Part shown: in pieces, positions 44,898 through 55,203 of the stretch
Layout of the letters: every line of letters starts with the position of its first letter
Numbering within the stretch: the first letter of the stretch is position 1
Assembly (NCBI RefSeq): GCF_001645125.1
Contig: NZ_LXKA01000022.1
Location: forward strand, 144,249 to 208,248
DNA length: 64,000 bases
Origin: Paraburkholderia ginsengiterrae
Lineage (GTDB): Bacteria > Pseudomonadota > Gammaproteobacteria > Burkholderiales > Burkholderiaceae
Direction of reading: 5' to 3'
The notes under the pieces: generated by a model
What the model saw: the letters and a program-made list of their open reading frames with translations, nothing else
Databases searched by the model: none
What the model was told of the DNA's origin: nothing
Program-made: the position numbers and the translations under genes

Positions 44898-47192
44898 TTA
44901 GCGGGCCGCGATCACATCCGCCACCAGCAGCGCCGTCATGTTGACGATCCGCCGCACGGTCGCCGAAGCCGTCAGCACGTGCACCGGCTTGGCCGCACCC
45001 AACAGCATCGGACCGATCGCGATGTTATTGCCCGCGGCGGTCTTCAGCAGGTTGTACGAGATGTTGGCCGCATCGATGTTCGGCAGCACCAGCAGGTTGG
45101 CATCGCCTTCCAGGGTCGAGTCGGGCATGGCTTCGCGGCGCAGATTCGCGTCGAGCGCAATGTCGCCGTGCATTTCACCGTCCACCTGCAGGTGAGGCGC
45201 GCGCTCGCGCAGGATCGCCAGCGTGTCGCGCATCTTCTGGGCGCTCGGCGCGTTGCTGGTGCCGAAGTTCGAATGCGACAGCAAGGCAATCTTCGGCTCG
45301 ATACCGAAACGGCGCACTTCTTCGGCCGCCATGATCGTGATTTCGGCCAGTTCTTCCGGGGTCGGATCGACGTTCACGTGCGTGTCGACCAGGAAAATCT
45401 GCCGGTTCGGCAACACCAGCCCGTTCATCGCGGCGTAGACCTTCGCGCCTGCCTTCTTGCCGATCACCTGGTCGATGAAGTGCAGATGGCGGTGCGTGGT
45501 GGAGACCGTGCCGCAGATCATGCCGTCGGCCTCGCCCTTTTCCACCAGCATCGCGCCGATCAGCGTGGTGCGGCGGCGCATCTCGAGCTTCGCCATCTGC
45601 GCGCTGATGCCCTTGCGCGACATCATCTTGTGATATTCCTGCCAGAAGTCGCGGTAACGCTCGTCGTGGTCGGTATTCACGACCGAGTAGTCCTGCCCCG
45701 CGACCAGACGCAGGCCGTAGCGCGCAATGCGCTGCTCGATCACCGCCGGGCGGCCGATAAGGATCGGCTTGGCCAGCTTTTCGTCGACGACGATCTGCAT
45801 GGCGCGCAGCACGCGTTCTTCTTCGCCTTCCGCGAACACGATGCGCTTCTTCTCCGGCTCGACGCTACGCGCCACCTGGAAAATCGGCTTCATGGTCGTG
45901 CCGCTGTGATACACGAACTGCTGCAGATGCTGTTCGTAGGCTTCCATGTCCTCGATCGGACGCTCGGCGACGCCCGAATCCATCGCGGCCTTCGCCACCG
46001 CCGGCGCGACCTTGACGATCAGACGCGGGTCGAACGGCTTCGGAATCAGGTATTGCGGGCCGAACGACAGATCCTGAATGCCGTACGCCGTCGCGACGAT
46101 GTCGCTTTGCTCCTGGCGCGCCAGTTCGGCGATCGCGTTGACCGCCGCGATTTCCATTTCCCGCGTCACCGTCGTCGCGCCCGCATCCAGCGCGCCGCGG
46201 AACAGGAACGGGAACACCAGCACGTTGTTCACCTGGTTCGGATAGTCGGTGCGGCCCGTGCACAGCACCGCGTCCGGACGCACTTCGAGCGCCAGTTCCG
46301 GCAGGATTTCCGGCGTCGGGTTGGCCAGCGCCAGAATCAGCGGCTTGTCCGCCATCTGCTTGACCATGTCCTGCTTGAGCACGCCGCCAGCCGACAGGCC
46401 GAGGAAAATGTCCGCGCCGCCAATCGCCTCGGCCAGCGTACGAGCCGAGGTTTCGCGCGCGAAGCGCTCCTTGTCCGGGTCCATCAGTTCGACACGGCCC
46501 TTGTAGACCACGCCGGCCAGGTCGGTCACGGTGATGTTTTCGAGCGGCAGGCCGATATCGACCAGCAGGTCCAGGCAGGCGAGTGCCGCCGCGCCCGCAC
46601 CGGAGGCCACCAGCTTGACGTTCTTGATGTCCTTGCCGACCACCTTCAAACCATTGGTGACCGCCGCCGCGACGACGATCGCCGTGCCGTGCTGGTCGTC
46701 GTGGAAGACCGGGATCTTCATGCGCTTGCGGCATTCACGCTCGACGATGAAGCAGTCCGGCGCCTTGATGTCTTCCAGGTTGATGCCGCCGAAAGTCGGC
46801 TCGAGCGCGGCGATCACCTCGACCAGCTTGTGCGGGTCCGATTCGTTCAGCTCGATGTCGAACACGTCGATGCCGGCGAACTTCTTGAAGAGGACGGCCT
46901 TGCCTTCCATGACCGGCTTCGAGGCGAGCGGCCCGATGTTGCCCAGACCCAGCACCGCGGTGCCGTTCGTGACGACGCCGACCAGGTTGCTGCGCGCGGT
47001 GAAACGCGCGGCATTCAGCGGGTTTTCGACGATTTCCTCGCACGCGAACGCAACGCCCGGCGAGTATGCCAGCGCGAGGTCGCGCTGGTTGATCATCTGC
47101 TTGGTCGGGGCGATCGCGATCTTCCCCGGGGTGGGGAACTCGTGGTAATCGAGGGCGGCTTCGCGGAGTTTGCTATTGACGGGAGTCGACAT
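44898..47192 (-). CDS. maeB: NADP-dependent malic enzyme MaeB, with a phosphotransacetylase-like domain
   Basis: Oxidative decarboxylation of malate to pyruvate. It is 764 aa: an N-terminal malic enzyme (about 1-430; SPGVAFACEEI near 45, NAD(P)-binding GAGAAALACLDL near 196) fused to a C-terminal PTA-like domain (about 440-764; GRPAVIEQRIARYGL, GMICGTVSTTHRHL), which is regulatory in E. coli MaeB. The ATG at 47192 is the family start. It is divergent from thiL. Confidence 0.95.
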   Translation of the reverse strand: MSTPVNSKLREAALDYHEFPTPGKIAIAPTKQMINQRDLALAYSPGVAFACEEIVENPLNAARFTARSNLVGVVTNGTAVLGLGNIGPLASKPVMEGKAVLFKKFAGIDVFDIELNESDPHKLVEVIAALEPTFGGINLEDIKAPDCFIVERECRKRMKIPVFHDDQHGTAIVVAAAVTNGLKVVGKDIKNVKLVASGAGAAALACLDLLVDIGLPLENITVTDLAGVVYKGRVELMDPDKERFARETSARTLAEAIGGADIFLGLSAGGVLKQDMVKQMADKPLILALANPTPEILPELALEVRPDAVLCTGRTDYPNQVNNVLVFPFLFRGALDAGATTVTREMEIAAVNAIAELARQEQSDIVATAYGIQDLSFGPQYLIPKPFDPRLIVKVAPAVAKAAMDSGVAERPIEDMEAYEQHLQQFVYHSGTTMKPIFQVARSVEPEKKRIVFAEGEEERVLRAMQIVVDEKLAKPILIGRPAVIEQRIARYGLRLVAGQDYSVVNTDHDERYRDFWQEYHKMMSRKGISAQMAKLEMRRRTTLIGAMLVEKGEADGMICGTVSTTHRHLHFIDQVIGKKAGAKVYAAMNGLVLPNRQIFLVDTHVNVDPTPEELAEITIMAAEEVRRFGIEPKIALLSHSNFGTSNAPSAQKMRDTLAILRERAPHLQVDGEMHGDIALDANLRREAMPDSTLEGDANLLVLPNIDAANISYNLLKTAAGNNIAIGPMLLGAAKPVHVLTASATVRRIVNMTALLVADVIAAR

Positions 47193-47499
47193 AGGGCGGG
47201 CTTCGAAGTGCGGATTAGAATAGACGTTCGACGGCATTGTAGCCCCAATTGCCGGCTCAATTCCTTCAATACGGGTACAACTGCCGCGACTGAAACATAG
47301 CGAAAGGCCGACGTGGCGTGCTTCGGCCCGAGCCCGGTTCGAGGCGGCGTTGCGCCTGAATCGCGCATTTGCGCCGTTCGCCGCTCGTACGCCCTCGTTT
47401 GCCGCCGCGTAGAATGCGCGCCATTAACCACCCCGGTGACCACCCCCGATGACCACCTTAGCCGCCGTTCACGGCATTTAACCGCTTCCCATCGCCACC

Positions 47500-48498
47500 A
47501 TGCTCTCTGAGTTCTCGCTGATCGACCGTTTCTTTGCGCGCCGCGCCGCCCGGCACCCGTCGGGCAGCGCGGACGGCACACTCGGCATCGGCGACGACTG
47601 CGCGCTGCTGGCGCCGCGCGCCGGCGAGATGCTGGCTATATCGACGGACATGCTGGTGGAAGGCCGCCATTTCTTTGCCGATGTTGACCCCGAGGCGCTC
47701 GGTCACAAGACGCTCGCCGTGAATCTGTCGGACCTCGCCGCCATGGGCGCACAGCCGCAGGCGTTCACGCTGGCGTTCTCGTTGCCGGCAGCCGACGAAG
47801 CCTGGCTCGCCGCCTTCAGCGAAGGGCTCTTCGCACTGGCTGAGCGCTACGGCTGCGAGCTGATCGGCGGCGATACGACCGGCGGCCCGCTGAACCTGTG
47901 CGTGACGGTGTTCGGCAGCGTGCCGGCGCAGGCGGCGCTGCGCCGCGACGCCGCGCAACCGGGCGACGACATCTGGATCTCCGGCACGCTCGGCGATGCG
48001 CGCGCCGGACTCGGCGTGCAGCGCGGCGAGTGGTCCGCCGATGCCAGCGACGCTGCGACGTTTCGTCGCGCCCTCGAGCGCCCGGAACCGCGCATCGCAC
48101 TCGGTCTGGCGCTGCGCGGCGTTGCCCACGCGGCGCTCGACCTCTCGGACGGCCTCGCCGGCGATCTGCTGCATATTCTCGAACGCTCGAACCTGCGGGC
48201 CACCGTCGACGTCGACGCCGTGCCGCGCTCCGCCGCGCTGCGCCGCCTCGCGCCCGACATCCAGCGCCGCTGTACGCTCGCCGGCGGCGACGACTACGAG
48301 TTGTGCTTCACCGCGCCCGCCGCGGCGCGCGCCGCGGTGGAAGCCGCCGGCCGCGAGGTCGCGTTGCCGGTCACCCGCATCGGTACAATAAGCGCTCTCC
48401 AAACGGCGGCAGACCGCCCGGCGATTGGCTGGCGCGATGCCGCCGGCACGCCGCTCACTCTGACGATGCAAGGCTTCGATCACTTTCATGCAGACTGA
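47500..48498 (+). CDS. thiL: Thiamine-monophosphate kinase ThiL
   Basis: Phosphorylates TMP to the cofactor thiamine diphosphate. It is 332 aa, of the AIRS/PurM-like fold. Metal-ligand motifs GIGDDCALL (near 29), STDMLVEGRHF (near 48) and AVNLSDLAAMGA (near 73) are present, along with LDLSDGLAGDL near 212. The 3' end overlaps pgpA by 11 bp, indicating coupled translation. No thiamine riboswitch is seen in the 307-bp gap upstream, which is shared with maeB. Confidence 0.95.
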   Translation: MLSEFSLIDRFFARRAARHPSGSADGTLGIGDDCALLAPRAGEMLAISTDMLVEGRHFFADVDPEALGHKTLAVNLSDLAAMGAQPQAFTLAFSLPAADEAWLAAFSEGLFALAERYGCELIGGDTTGGPLNLCVTVFGSVPAQAALRRDAAQPGDDIWISGTLGDARAGLGVQRGEWSADASDAATFRRALERPEPRIALGLALRGVAHAALDLSDGLAGDLLHILERSNLRATVDVDAVPRSAALRRLAPDIQRRCTLAGGDDYELCFTAPAAARAAVEAAGREVALPVTRIGTISALQTAADRPAIGWRDAAGTPLTLTMQGFDHFHAD

Positions 48499-49054
48499 TC
48501 CCCGGCTCGGCCCTGCCGACGAACTCATCGGCGGCGAGCCGCCCAAAGCACCCCGCACGCCCGATTCGAAACCGCGCCGGGCCACCGCGCGTTTCATGCT
48601 GTCGCATCCGCTGCATATTCTGTCGCTGGGTTTCGGCAGCGGTTTGTCGCCGGTTGCGCCGGGCACGATCGGCACGCTGTTCGCGTGGGCCTCGTTCACC
48701 GTCCTGAACCGTTACCTGACCGTCGCCGAATGGGGCGCGCTGATCGTCGCCGGGTTTGTCGGCGGCATTGCGATTTGCGGATTCACCGCAAAGAAGCTCG
48801 GCATCGCCGATCCGTCGCCCGTCGTGTGGGACGAGATCGTCGCGTTCTGGCTGGTGCTGCTGATGATCACGCCGGCCACGCTGACCGACCAGTTGTGGGC
48901 GTTCGTCGTGTTCCGATTCTTCGACATGGTGAAGCCGCCGCCCATCGGCTATTTCGATCGCAGACTGAAAGGTGGCTTTGGCATCATGTTCGATGATCTG
49001 GTCGCCGCGTTTTTTACGCTGCTCGTGATCGCGCTCTGGCGCATGTCGGTTTAA
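48488..49054 (+). CDS. pgpA: Phosphatidylglycerophosphatase A PgpA
   Basis: Inner-membrane phosphatase making phosphatidylglycerol from its phosphate. It is 188 aa. Family motifs are GLSPVAPGTIGTL near residue 54, VWDEIVAFWLVL near 116 and the C-terminal FDMVKPPPIGYFDR. The first 35 residues are polar and may be disordered. Its start lies inside thiL, a common arrangement. Confidence 0.94.
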   Translation: MQTDPRLGPADELIGGEPPKAPRTPDSKPRRATARFMLSHPLHILSLGFGSGLSPVAPGTIGTLFAWASFTVLNRYLTVAEWGALIVAGFVGGIAICGFTAKKLGIADPSPVVWDEIVAFWLVLLMITPATLTDQLWAFVVFRFFDMVKPPPIGYFDRRLKGGFGIMFDDLVAAFFTLLVIALWRMSV

Positions 49055-49133
49055 CCGGCCCCGCCGGCCGCGGCTTCACGGCCGGTACGCCGCCAGGCAT
49101 TCACCGCCGCCCCCCGTTTTCCGGATTGACGCC

Positions 49134-49634
49134 ATGCCTACCGATTCCGTCGTTCACCAGCTCGCCATTCGCGTGAGCAACCGCCTGCGCGACGAGCGCC
49201 TGATGCTCGTCACCGCCGAATCCTGCACCGGCGGCATGGTGGCGACCGCGATCACCGACATTTCCGGCAGCAGCGGCTGGTTCGAGCGCGGCTTCGTCAC
49301 GTATTCGAACCAGGCGAAAAGCGAAATGATCGGCGTGCCCGCCGATCTGATCGACAAGCACGGCGCGGTCAGCGAGCCCGTGGCGCGCGCCATGGCCGAA
49401 GGCGCGCTGCGCAATAGCCGCGCGCAAGTCTCGCTGTCGATTACCGGCGTCGCCGGTCCGGGCGGCGGCACCGAAACCAAGCCGGTCGGCATGGTCTCGT
49501 TCGGCTGGAGCAACCGGCTGCATACGTCGGTGGAAACGAAGGTCTTCAAGGGCGATCGAGAAAAAATCCGCGCGCAGGCCGCCGCGCACGCGTTGCGTGG
49601 ACTGCTCGCCCTGCTCGACGAACGCGAGCACTAA
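49134..49634 (+). CDS. pncC: CinA C-terminal-type nicotinamide-nucleotide amidase PncC
   Basis: Deamidates nicotinamide mononucleotide in NAD recycling. It is 166 aa, the stand-alone CinA_C domain. Motifs TAESCTGGMVATAITDISGS near residue 27 and ITGVAGPGGGTETKPVGMV near 103 are intact. It follows pgpA by 79 bp on the same strand, probably in one unit with thiL-pgpA. Confidence 0.93.
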   Translation: MPTDSVVHQLAIRVSNRLRDERLMLVTAESCTGGMVATAITDISGSSGWFERGFVTYSNQAKSEMIGVPADLIDKHGAVSEPVARAMAEGALRNSRAQVSLSITGVAGPGGGTETKPVGMVSFGWSNRLHTSVETKVFKGDREKIRAQAAAHALRGLLALLDEREH

Positions 49635-49662
49635 CCCTCTACCGTTTGAATGCGGGAAGCCG

Positions 49663-50193
49663 ATGCCTGATTCGCACGCAGCCAGAGACGACCTGATCCG
49701 CCGCTTCGATCTCAAACCGCATCCCGAAGGCGGATTTTTTCGCGAGACGTACCGGTCGGCGGAGCGTGTGCACCGCGACGACGGTTCAGCCGAGACGCGC
49801 TCGGCGTCGACCGCCATCTACTACCTGCTCTGCGACGGCGCGCATTCCGCATGGCATCGGATCCGATCCGATGAGCTCTGGCATTTCTACGCGGGCGAGC
49901 CGCTGAACGTCCACGTGCTCGATGAGTCGGGCACGCTGGTGACGCATAAGCTCGGCAACGCGCTGACGCACGCGGACGCCGTATTTCAGGCGGTTGTACC
50001 GGCAGGCTTGTGGTTTGCCGCGGAGTGCGCTGATCCGGCGACGTTCGCGCTAGTGGGCTGCACCGTCGCGCCGGGTTTTGAGTTCAGCGAGTTCGAACTG
50101 GCGGATATCGCCGCATTGCAGGCACAGCATCCGCAACATGCGGCCTTCATCGGGCGGCTGGGGCCGGCGGCCCGGACGGATTTATCCGCCTGA
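49663..50193 (+). CDS. Cupin-like protein (DUF985)
   Basis: Conserved small cupin-fold protein, 176 aa. It begins with RFDLKPHPEGGFFRETYRS, the DUF985 hallmark, and has the cupin core SAWHRIRSDELWHFYAGEPL near 62 and APGFEFSEFELAD near 137. Function unknown; sugar or nucleotide-sugar binding has been suggested for relatives. It lies 28 bp after pncC. GGGAAG precedes the ATG at 49663. Confidence 0.8.
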   Translation: MPDSHAARDDLIRRFDLKPHPEGGFFRETYRSAERVHRDDGSAETRSASTAIYYLLCDGAHSAWHRIRSDELWHFYAGEPLNVHVLDESGTLVTHKLGNALTHADAVFQAVVPAGLWFAAECADPATFALVGCTVAPGFEFSEFELADIAALQAQHPQHAAFIGRLGPAARTDLSA

Positions 50194-50242
50194 ACCCCGG
50201 CCGTTCAGTCTGCTAGCGGTCTTTGTCCAGGACCGCCCGGCA

Positions 50243-51058
50243 TTAACGAAACTCGTTGATCCGGTCACGCGTTTCCATGGCGGCCTTCGCTGCGGCCGCG
50301 GCGAAATCGTCACCCTTGCCGGCGTAAATAATGGCCCGTGAGGAGTTGATCAGCATGCCCGTGCCGTTCGCGGTGCGGCCGGCATTGACCGTCGCCTGCA
50401 CATCGCCACCTTGCGCGCCGATGCCCGGAATCAGCAGCGGCATATCGCCGACGATCCCACGCACAACTTCAATCTCCTTCGGGAACGTCGCGCCGACCAC
50501 CAGGCTCAATTGGCCGCTCGCGTTCCACTTGTCCGCTGCCAGTTGCGCGACGACCTGATACAGCGGACGGCCGCCCGTCTCCAGGAATTGCAGATCGGAG
50601 CCGCCCGCGTTCGAGGTGCGGCACAACACGATCACACCCTTGCCTTCGTGCTCCAGGTACGGCTGGATCGAATCGAAGCCCATGTACGGATTCACCGTCA
50701 CCGCGTCGGCCTGATAGCGCTCGAACGCCTCGCGTGCATACTGCTCGGCCGTGCTGCCGATGTCGCCGCGCTTCGCGTCCAGGATCACCGGCAGGCCCGG
50801 ATGGTTCGCGTGAATGTGGGCGATCAGCTGCTCGAGCTGGTCTTCCGCGCGATGCGCCGCGAAGTAGGCGATCTGCGGCTTGAACGACGATGCATACTGC
50901 GCGGTCGCATCGACGATCGTGCGGCAAAAATCGAAAATCGCCTCGGGACGGCCCGCAAGCGCGCCCGGGAATTTGCTGGGCTCGGGATCGAGGCCGACGC
51001 ACAGCAGCGAGTTGGTGCGCTGCCAGGCGTCGTTGAGCGTCTGAATGAAATTGGACAT
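50243..51058 (-). CDS. pyrF: Orotidine 5'-phosphate decarboxylase PyrF (type 2)
   Basis: Last step of UMP synthesis. It is 271 aa, the longer type 2 subfamily. The active-site segment [18 protein letters not shown] holds the catalytic Lys near residue 95. The start is ATG at 51058 ([10 protein letters not shown]); the frame extends far upstream as a shadow of the epimerase gene. It converges on the cupin gene without a clear terminator. Confidence 0.95.
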   Translation of the reverse strand: MSNFIQTLNDAWQRTNSLLCVGLDPEPSKFPGALAGRPEAIFDFCRTIVDATAQYASSFKPQIAYFAAHRAEDQLEQLIAHIHANHPGLPVILDAKRGDIGSTAEQYAREAFERYQADAVTVNPYMGFDSIQPYLEHEGKGVIVLCRTSNAGGSDLQFLETGGRPLYQVVAQLAADKWNASGQLSLVVGATFPKEIEVVRGIVGDMPLLIPGIGAQGGDVQATVNAGRTANGTGMLINSSRAIIYAGKGDDFAAAAAKAAMETRDRINEFR

Positions 51059-51150
51059 GATGGGTCTCGCGGCGAGCTGGTAAGCGGAAGAGGCGGGTAT
51101 TTTACCTGTCCGGCACCGCCCTGCCCCCGCTCGTCCGCTACGAATACTGC

Positions 51151-52209
51151 CTACTGCCGCCGCGAGCCGCGCGCTCCCGGCATGGAACGCAAACCGGTGC
51201 GCTCGACGGTAAAGCGGAACGTGCGCGTGAGGCACTCGCCACGCCGCAGCATGGTCATGCCGTTTTCGCTCGCACCGCCGGCCAGGTTCACCGCGTTGAT
51301 CGGATGATCCACCGGTTCGAAGCAAAAGAAATCTTCGCCGGGCGGCGTGTACAGCACGTAGTAATCGGTGTCGGCCGCGATGTTCAGCGACAGCCGGCGT
51401 TTGGGCCACACCACCGCCGCCTGGCCGCTCCAGCCCGTAAAGGCATGATTGACGATCGTCTCCGGCAGCGGATACGCCACGCCGAATTGCCATGCGGGCG
51501 GCGCCGGCACGTGCCGCACCGGCAGCCAGTCGTCGCCGGAAAGCCACAGGCCGCCCGCCGCCGCCGACAGTTCCGTGTCCGCATCGCGCACAAAGAAAGG
51601 ATGCACGCCCAGCCCAAAGGGCAGCGTCTCGCGGCCGGTGTTTTCGATTTCGAGCGTGATGACGAGCGTCGGACCGTCGAGCGTATAGGCTTGCGACGCG
51701 CGGTACGCGTAGGGCTTGCCGTCGCGGCGCTCGAGCGTCAGGCGCACGTTTTCGCGATCCGCTTCGGCCACCTGCCACGCGGACTGCCAGCCGTCGCCGT
51801 GAATCGGCAACGGTTCATCGGGGTGATTGCGCGGCACATCGACCCGCCGTCCCGCCACCGTGAAGCTGCCACCGCCGATCCGGTTCGAGTACGGCAGCAG
51901 CGGGTAGCAGGCGAGCTGGTTCGGCTGCGTGTCGGCGGTAACATGACGGCAGCGCCGGAAAATCGGCGTCAGCGCGCCGTCGTTGCGCCAGTCGAATCGG
52001 GTGATGCCGCCGCCGAGCGTCGGCGCGACATCGAGGCGCAAATGGGCATTCGCGAGCGTCACGCACGCGACATCGCCCTCGCTGGTTTCGCCGACGGCCA
52101 CCGCCGACGTGCTCGGCCCCGGCAGCACCGGATTGGCCGCCGCGGCGAGTCGCGAGCGTCGGCTCTGGGAGGGTTGGGATGAGGCGGAAACGAGATTCGC
52201 AACAGTCAT
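51151..52209 (-). CDS. Aldose 1-epimerase family protein
   Basis: Mutarotase-like protein of 352 aa. Catalytic His are in LPIHGDGW (near residue 127) and GLGVHPFF (near 203), with the C-terminal glutamate region [14 protein letters not shown]. The ATG at 52209 is chosen because GGAGCC lies just before it. The first 40 residues are Ser/Ala-rich and not part of the domain. It is the last gene of the sugar cluster; by converting anomers it would supply the beta form to the sugar 1-dehydrogenase. Confidence 0.85.
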   Translation of the reverse strand: MTVANLVSASSQPSQSRRSRLAAAANPVLPGPSTSAVAVGETSEGDVACVTLANAHLRLDVAPTLGGGITRFDWRNDGALTPIFRRCRHVTADTQPNQLACYPLLPYSNRIGGGSFTVAGRRVDVPRNHPDEPLPIHGDGWQSAWQVAEADRENVRLTLERRDGKPYAYRASQAYTLDGPTLVITLEIENTGRETLPFGLGVHPFFVRDADTELSAAAGGLWLSGDDWLPVRHVPAPPAWQFGVAYPLPETIVNHAFTGWSGQAAVVWPKRRLSLNIAADTDYYVLYTPPGEDFFCFEPVDHPINAVNLAGGASENGMTMLRRGECLTRTFRFTVERTGLRSMPGARGSRRQ

Positions 52210-52390
52210 ATCTGGCTCCATCGAGAGGCGTGGGACGTTGCCGTCATTCCTGACGGGTACTGCTGGGCGACTTTCTTGATCCGGTCGCCTCAGGGTCCGA
52301 ACTGCAAGCTGCCGATTTGCTGCCACTGGGATTGCACCATCAACTTCCGATTCAATTGCAGAATCGAGACCGAAGCTGCGTCATTCTGCG

Positions 52391-53305
52391 CTAGGCGGGC
52401 GCGCCTTGAAACACCGGTTCCGGCAAACCTCGCCGCGCCGTGGCGGCGACAAACACGCCGCCCGCCGCCGCATCCGCGGCGAGCGCGTCGGCATCGAGAT
52501 CGCAGCGCGCGCTCGTGACGTACAGCGTGTCGAGGTCCACACCGCCCAGCGCGACGCAACTCGGCTGCGCGGTCGGCACGTCGACGCGTTCCGTTTCCAC
52601 GCCGTCGGGACCGTAACGCACCACGCGCCGGCCGCCCCATTGCGCGTTCCACAGGCCGCCGTCGCAATCGACGGTCGAGCCATCGGGCTCGCCCGTGGCG
52701 TCGGTCAGCTGTGTGAACAGGCGGTCGTTGGCGATGCCGCCGTCCGCGCGATAGTCGCAAACGCGAATCGCCCGCGTGGGCGAATCGCAGTAGTACATCG
52801 TCGCGCCGTCGGGACTGAACGCGATGCTGTTCGAAATAGCCGGCGCTGGCAGCGGCAAACGCTCCAGCGACAGATCGTGATTGAGCCGGTAAAACCCGCC
52901 GACCGGCTGCACCGGTGCGCTCTCGTCTTTCGTCCCGAACACGAAGCGCCCTTGCCGGTCGCAGCGGCCGTCGTTCACGCGTGTGTTCAAGCCGGGTTCG
53001 ACGTCCACGATGCGGCGCGTCTCGCCCGTAGCCAGATCGAAAAACGCCAGATGCGTGGCCAGACCGAGCAGCAGGTAACGCGGATCCGCACATAGCGCAA
53101 ACGTGGCGAGGCGCTCGGGCATGCGCCAGGACGTGCTGCCTTCATCGCTCGGGTCATAGCGCCACAGGCGTGCGCCTTCGATATCCGTCCAGTAGAAGCG
53201 GCCGGTTCTCGCGCACCAGGTCGCGCCTTCGCCGAGCGTGCATTTCGTGTCGAGCAGCAAAGCCGCCTGCGACGCAGCGGCGTGTGACGAACCGGTCGCA
53301 CTCAC
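52391..53305 (-). CDS. SMP-30/gluconolactonase family sugar lactonase
   Basis: Six-bladed propeller lactonase of 304 aa, expected to hydrolyse the sugar lactone made by the adjacent dehydrogenase (galactono- or arabinono-lactone). Motifs: CTLGEGATW near residue 23, NDGRCDRQGRFVFG near 112, SNSIAFSPDG near 160 and EPDGSTVDCDGGLW near 207, with the metal ligands Glu, Asn and Asp in place. The GTG at 53305 overlaps the SDR stop codon as GTGA, so translation is coupled. Confidence 0.88.
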   Translation of the reverse strand: MSATGSSHAAASQAALLLDTKCTLGEGATWCARTGRFYWTDIEGARLWRYDPSDEGSTSWRMPERLATFALCADPRYLLLGLATHLAFFDLATGETRRIVDVEPGLNTRVNDGRCDRQGRFVFGTKDESAPVQPVGGFYRLNHDLSLERLPLPAPAISNSIAFSPDGATMYYCDSPTRAIRVCDYRADGGIANDRLFTQLTDATGEPDGSTVDCDGGLWNAQWGGRRVVRYGPDGVETERVDVPTAQPSCVALGGVDLDTLYVTSARCDLDADALAADAAAGGVFVAATARRGLPEPVFQGAPA

Positions 53306-54102
53306 GCCCAGCCCCCGTCGACAATGACATCCTGCGCGGTGATCATCCGGCTGTCGTCGGCGGCGAGGAACAGCGCCATGCGGGCGAGGTCGGCGGGCAG
53401 CAACTCGGCGTCGATGCACTGCCCTTCCTTGATCGCCCGGCGGCCGGCGTCGTCGAGCCACAGACGCTTCTGCTTGTCCGTCATCACCCAGCCCGGCACC
53501 AGCGAATTGACGCGGATGTTGTACGGCCCGAGGTCGCGTGCGAGGCCGCGCGTCAGACCCTGCACCGCCGATTTCGACATCACGTACACCGGATAGCCGC
53601 CGTTCTTCAGCATCCAGCTGATCGAACCGAGGTTGATGATCGAGCCGCTGCTGGCCGCTTTCATGTCTTCCATCACTGCCTGCGCCGCGAAGAACTGATG
53701 CCGCAGATTCACCGCGATGCCCGCGTCGAACGACGCGGCCGTGACCTCGCCAACGGTGTGGCGTTTGTCGTTTGCGGCGTTGTTAACCAGGACCCGAATG
53801 GGACCCAGCGCGGCTTTTACGTCGGCGATCGCTTTTTGCAATGCATCGACGTCGGTCAGGTCGCACGGCAGGAACAGCGGCTTGTGCTTCGAATCGCCGA
53901 GTTCGTCGGCGAGTGCCTCGCCGGCGCTCGCATCGATATCGAAGAACGCGACCCGCGCGCCCTGCGCCGCAAAATGCTCGACGAACGATGCGCCGATGCC
54001 GGTCGCACCGCCCGTGATCAACACCGTGCGGTCTACAAGACTCGGATAGCGCGCAAAGGCGCTGTCCGCGAGACGGGCGTTTGCATTGGCCGGAGACGAC
54101 AT
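53302..54102 (-). CDS. SDR-family sugar 1-dehydrogenase (probably galactose/arabinose)
   Basis: Short-chain dehydrogenase of 266 aa. The cofactor motif GGATGIG is at residues 31-37, NNAAN near 117, and catalytic Ser/Tyr/Lys are in NLGSISWML and YPVYVMSK (about 163-181). Given its neighbours (lactonase, AraFGH-type importer, dgoK-dgoA), it most likely oxidises D-galactose and perhaps L-arabinose to the lactone. I recall a galactose 1-dehydrogenase in such a cluster in Paraburkholderia phytofirmans; that link is from memory and unverified here. Confidence 0.82.
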   Translation of the reverse strand: MSSPANANARLADSAFARYPSLVDRTVLITGGATGIGASFVEHFAAQGARVAFFDIDASAGEALADELGDSKHKPLFLPCDLTDVDALQKAIADVKAALGPIRVLVNNAANDKRHTVGEVTAASFDAGIAVNLRHQFFAAQAVMEDMKAASSGSIINLGSISWMLKNGGYPVYVMSKSAVQGLTRGLARDLGPYNIRVNSLVPGWVMTDKQKRLWLDDAGRRAIKEGQCIDAELLPADLARMALFLAADDSRMITAQDVIVDGGWA

Positions 54103-54132
54103 CGTTCGATTCCTTTTAGAACTGGATAGTGA

Positions 54133-55149
54133 TTAGTCCCGCGAGCCGCGGTTCTTCAACTGGTCGAGCAGCACGGCGGCGAGCAGGATCGCGCCACGCA
54201 CGAGGTATTGGTAGAACGCGTCGATGTTCATCAGATTCATCACGTTCTCGACCGTTCCCATAATCAGCACGCCGATCACGACGCCGGAAATCGTCGCGCG
54301 GCCGCCGAGCAGCGACACTCCGCCGAGCACGCACGCCGAAATCACGTTCAGCTCGAAGCCTTCCGCCGCGTTCGGCTGCCCCGACGTGATGCGCGAGGCC
54401 AGAATCACACCGGCCAGCGCAGTCACCGCGCCCTGGATCAGGAAGATGTAGACACGCGTGCGTTCGACGTTGATACCGGCCAGACGCGACGCTTCCGGAT
54501 TGCCGCCGATGGCGAGCGTGTTACGGCCGTACACGGTCTGGTTGAGCATCACGCCGAACACGATGAAGCACAGCAGCGTGACCCAGATCGGCAGCGACAC
54601 GCCGAAGAAGCTCAGGCCGCCGAGCGCGATAAACGTATCCGACGACACGCCGACCGCTTGCCCATGCGAGACGATAAAGCCGAAACCACGGACGATTTCC
54701 ATCGTCGCAAGCGTCGTGATCAGCGCGTTGATGCGCAGATATGCAATCACCGCGCCGTTGATAAAACCGATCGCGCCACCGGCCGCGACCGCCGCGATAA
54801 TCGCGATGAAAGTGTTACCCGTGGCGTTCAGCACCATCGCGCACAGCACGCCGGCGAACGCGACCGTCGACCCCACCGACAGGTCGAAATCGCGCGAGGC
54901 GAGACAGAACATCATCGTGCACGCGACCATGCCGATCTGCGAGATGGACAGGGCGAGGCCGAGCATGTTCTCGATCGAGAAGAAATGATCGACGGTCAGC
55001 GACATCGTGGCGAACATCACGATGAAGATCACGATCAGGCTGTACTCGGTGATCTGTTGCCACCATTTCGCCTTGTCGTTGGACTGCGGAATCAGCGCTT
55101 CGGCCGCGCCCTTGGCGGCCTGTTGCGCGAGGTTTTCTCTGGCTTGCAT
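54133..55149 (-). CDS. araH: Sugar ABC transporter permease, AraH-like
   Basis: Inner-membrane permease of 338 aa with about nine hydrophobic segments. Long stretches parallel E. coli AraH, for example MVACTMMFCLASRDFDLSVG near residue 75, INALITTLATMEIVRG near 140 and ISACVLGGVSLLGG near 275. The ATG at 55149 has AGGAG eight bases upstream; an in-frame TTG two codons earlier is less likely. It follows the ATPase gene araG by 54 bp. Confidence 0.88.
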   Translation of the reverse strand: MQARENLAQQAAKGAAEALIPQSNDKAKWWQQITEYSLIVIFIVMFATMSLTVDHFFSIENMLGLALSISQIGMVACTMMFCLASRDFDLSVGSTVAFAGVLCAMVLNATGNTFIAIIAAVAAGGAIGFINGAVIAYLRINALITTLATMEIVRGFGFIVSHGQAVGVSSDTFIALGGLSFFGVSLPIWVTLLCFIVFGVMLNQTVYGRNTLAIGGNPEASRLAGINVERTRVYIFLIQGAVTALAGVILASRITSGQPNAAEGFELNVISACVLGGVSLLGGRATISGVVIGVLIMGTVENVMNLMNIDAFYQYLVRGAILLAAVLLDQLKNRGSRD

Positions 55150-55203
55150 GTTCAAGACTCCTCCCGTTCCCCACGGGTTGCCGGACTTGCGTCCGAATGA
55201 TGT

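Noticed and set aside
44826-47300. 824-codon plus-strand frame across maeB
   Set aside because: Antisense shadow of an intact MaeB, with no ribosome-binding site and arginine/histidine-heavy composition.
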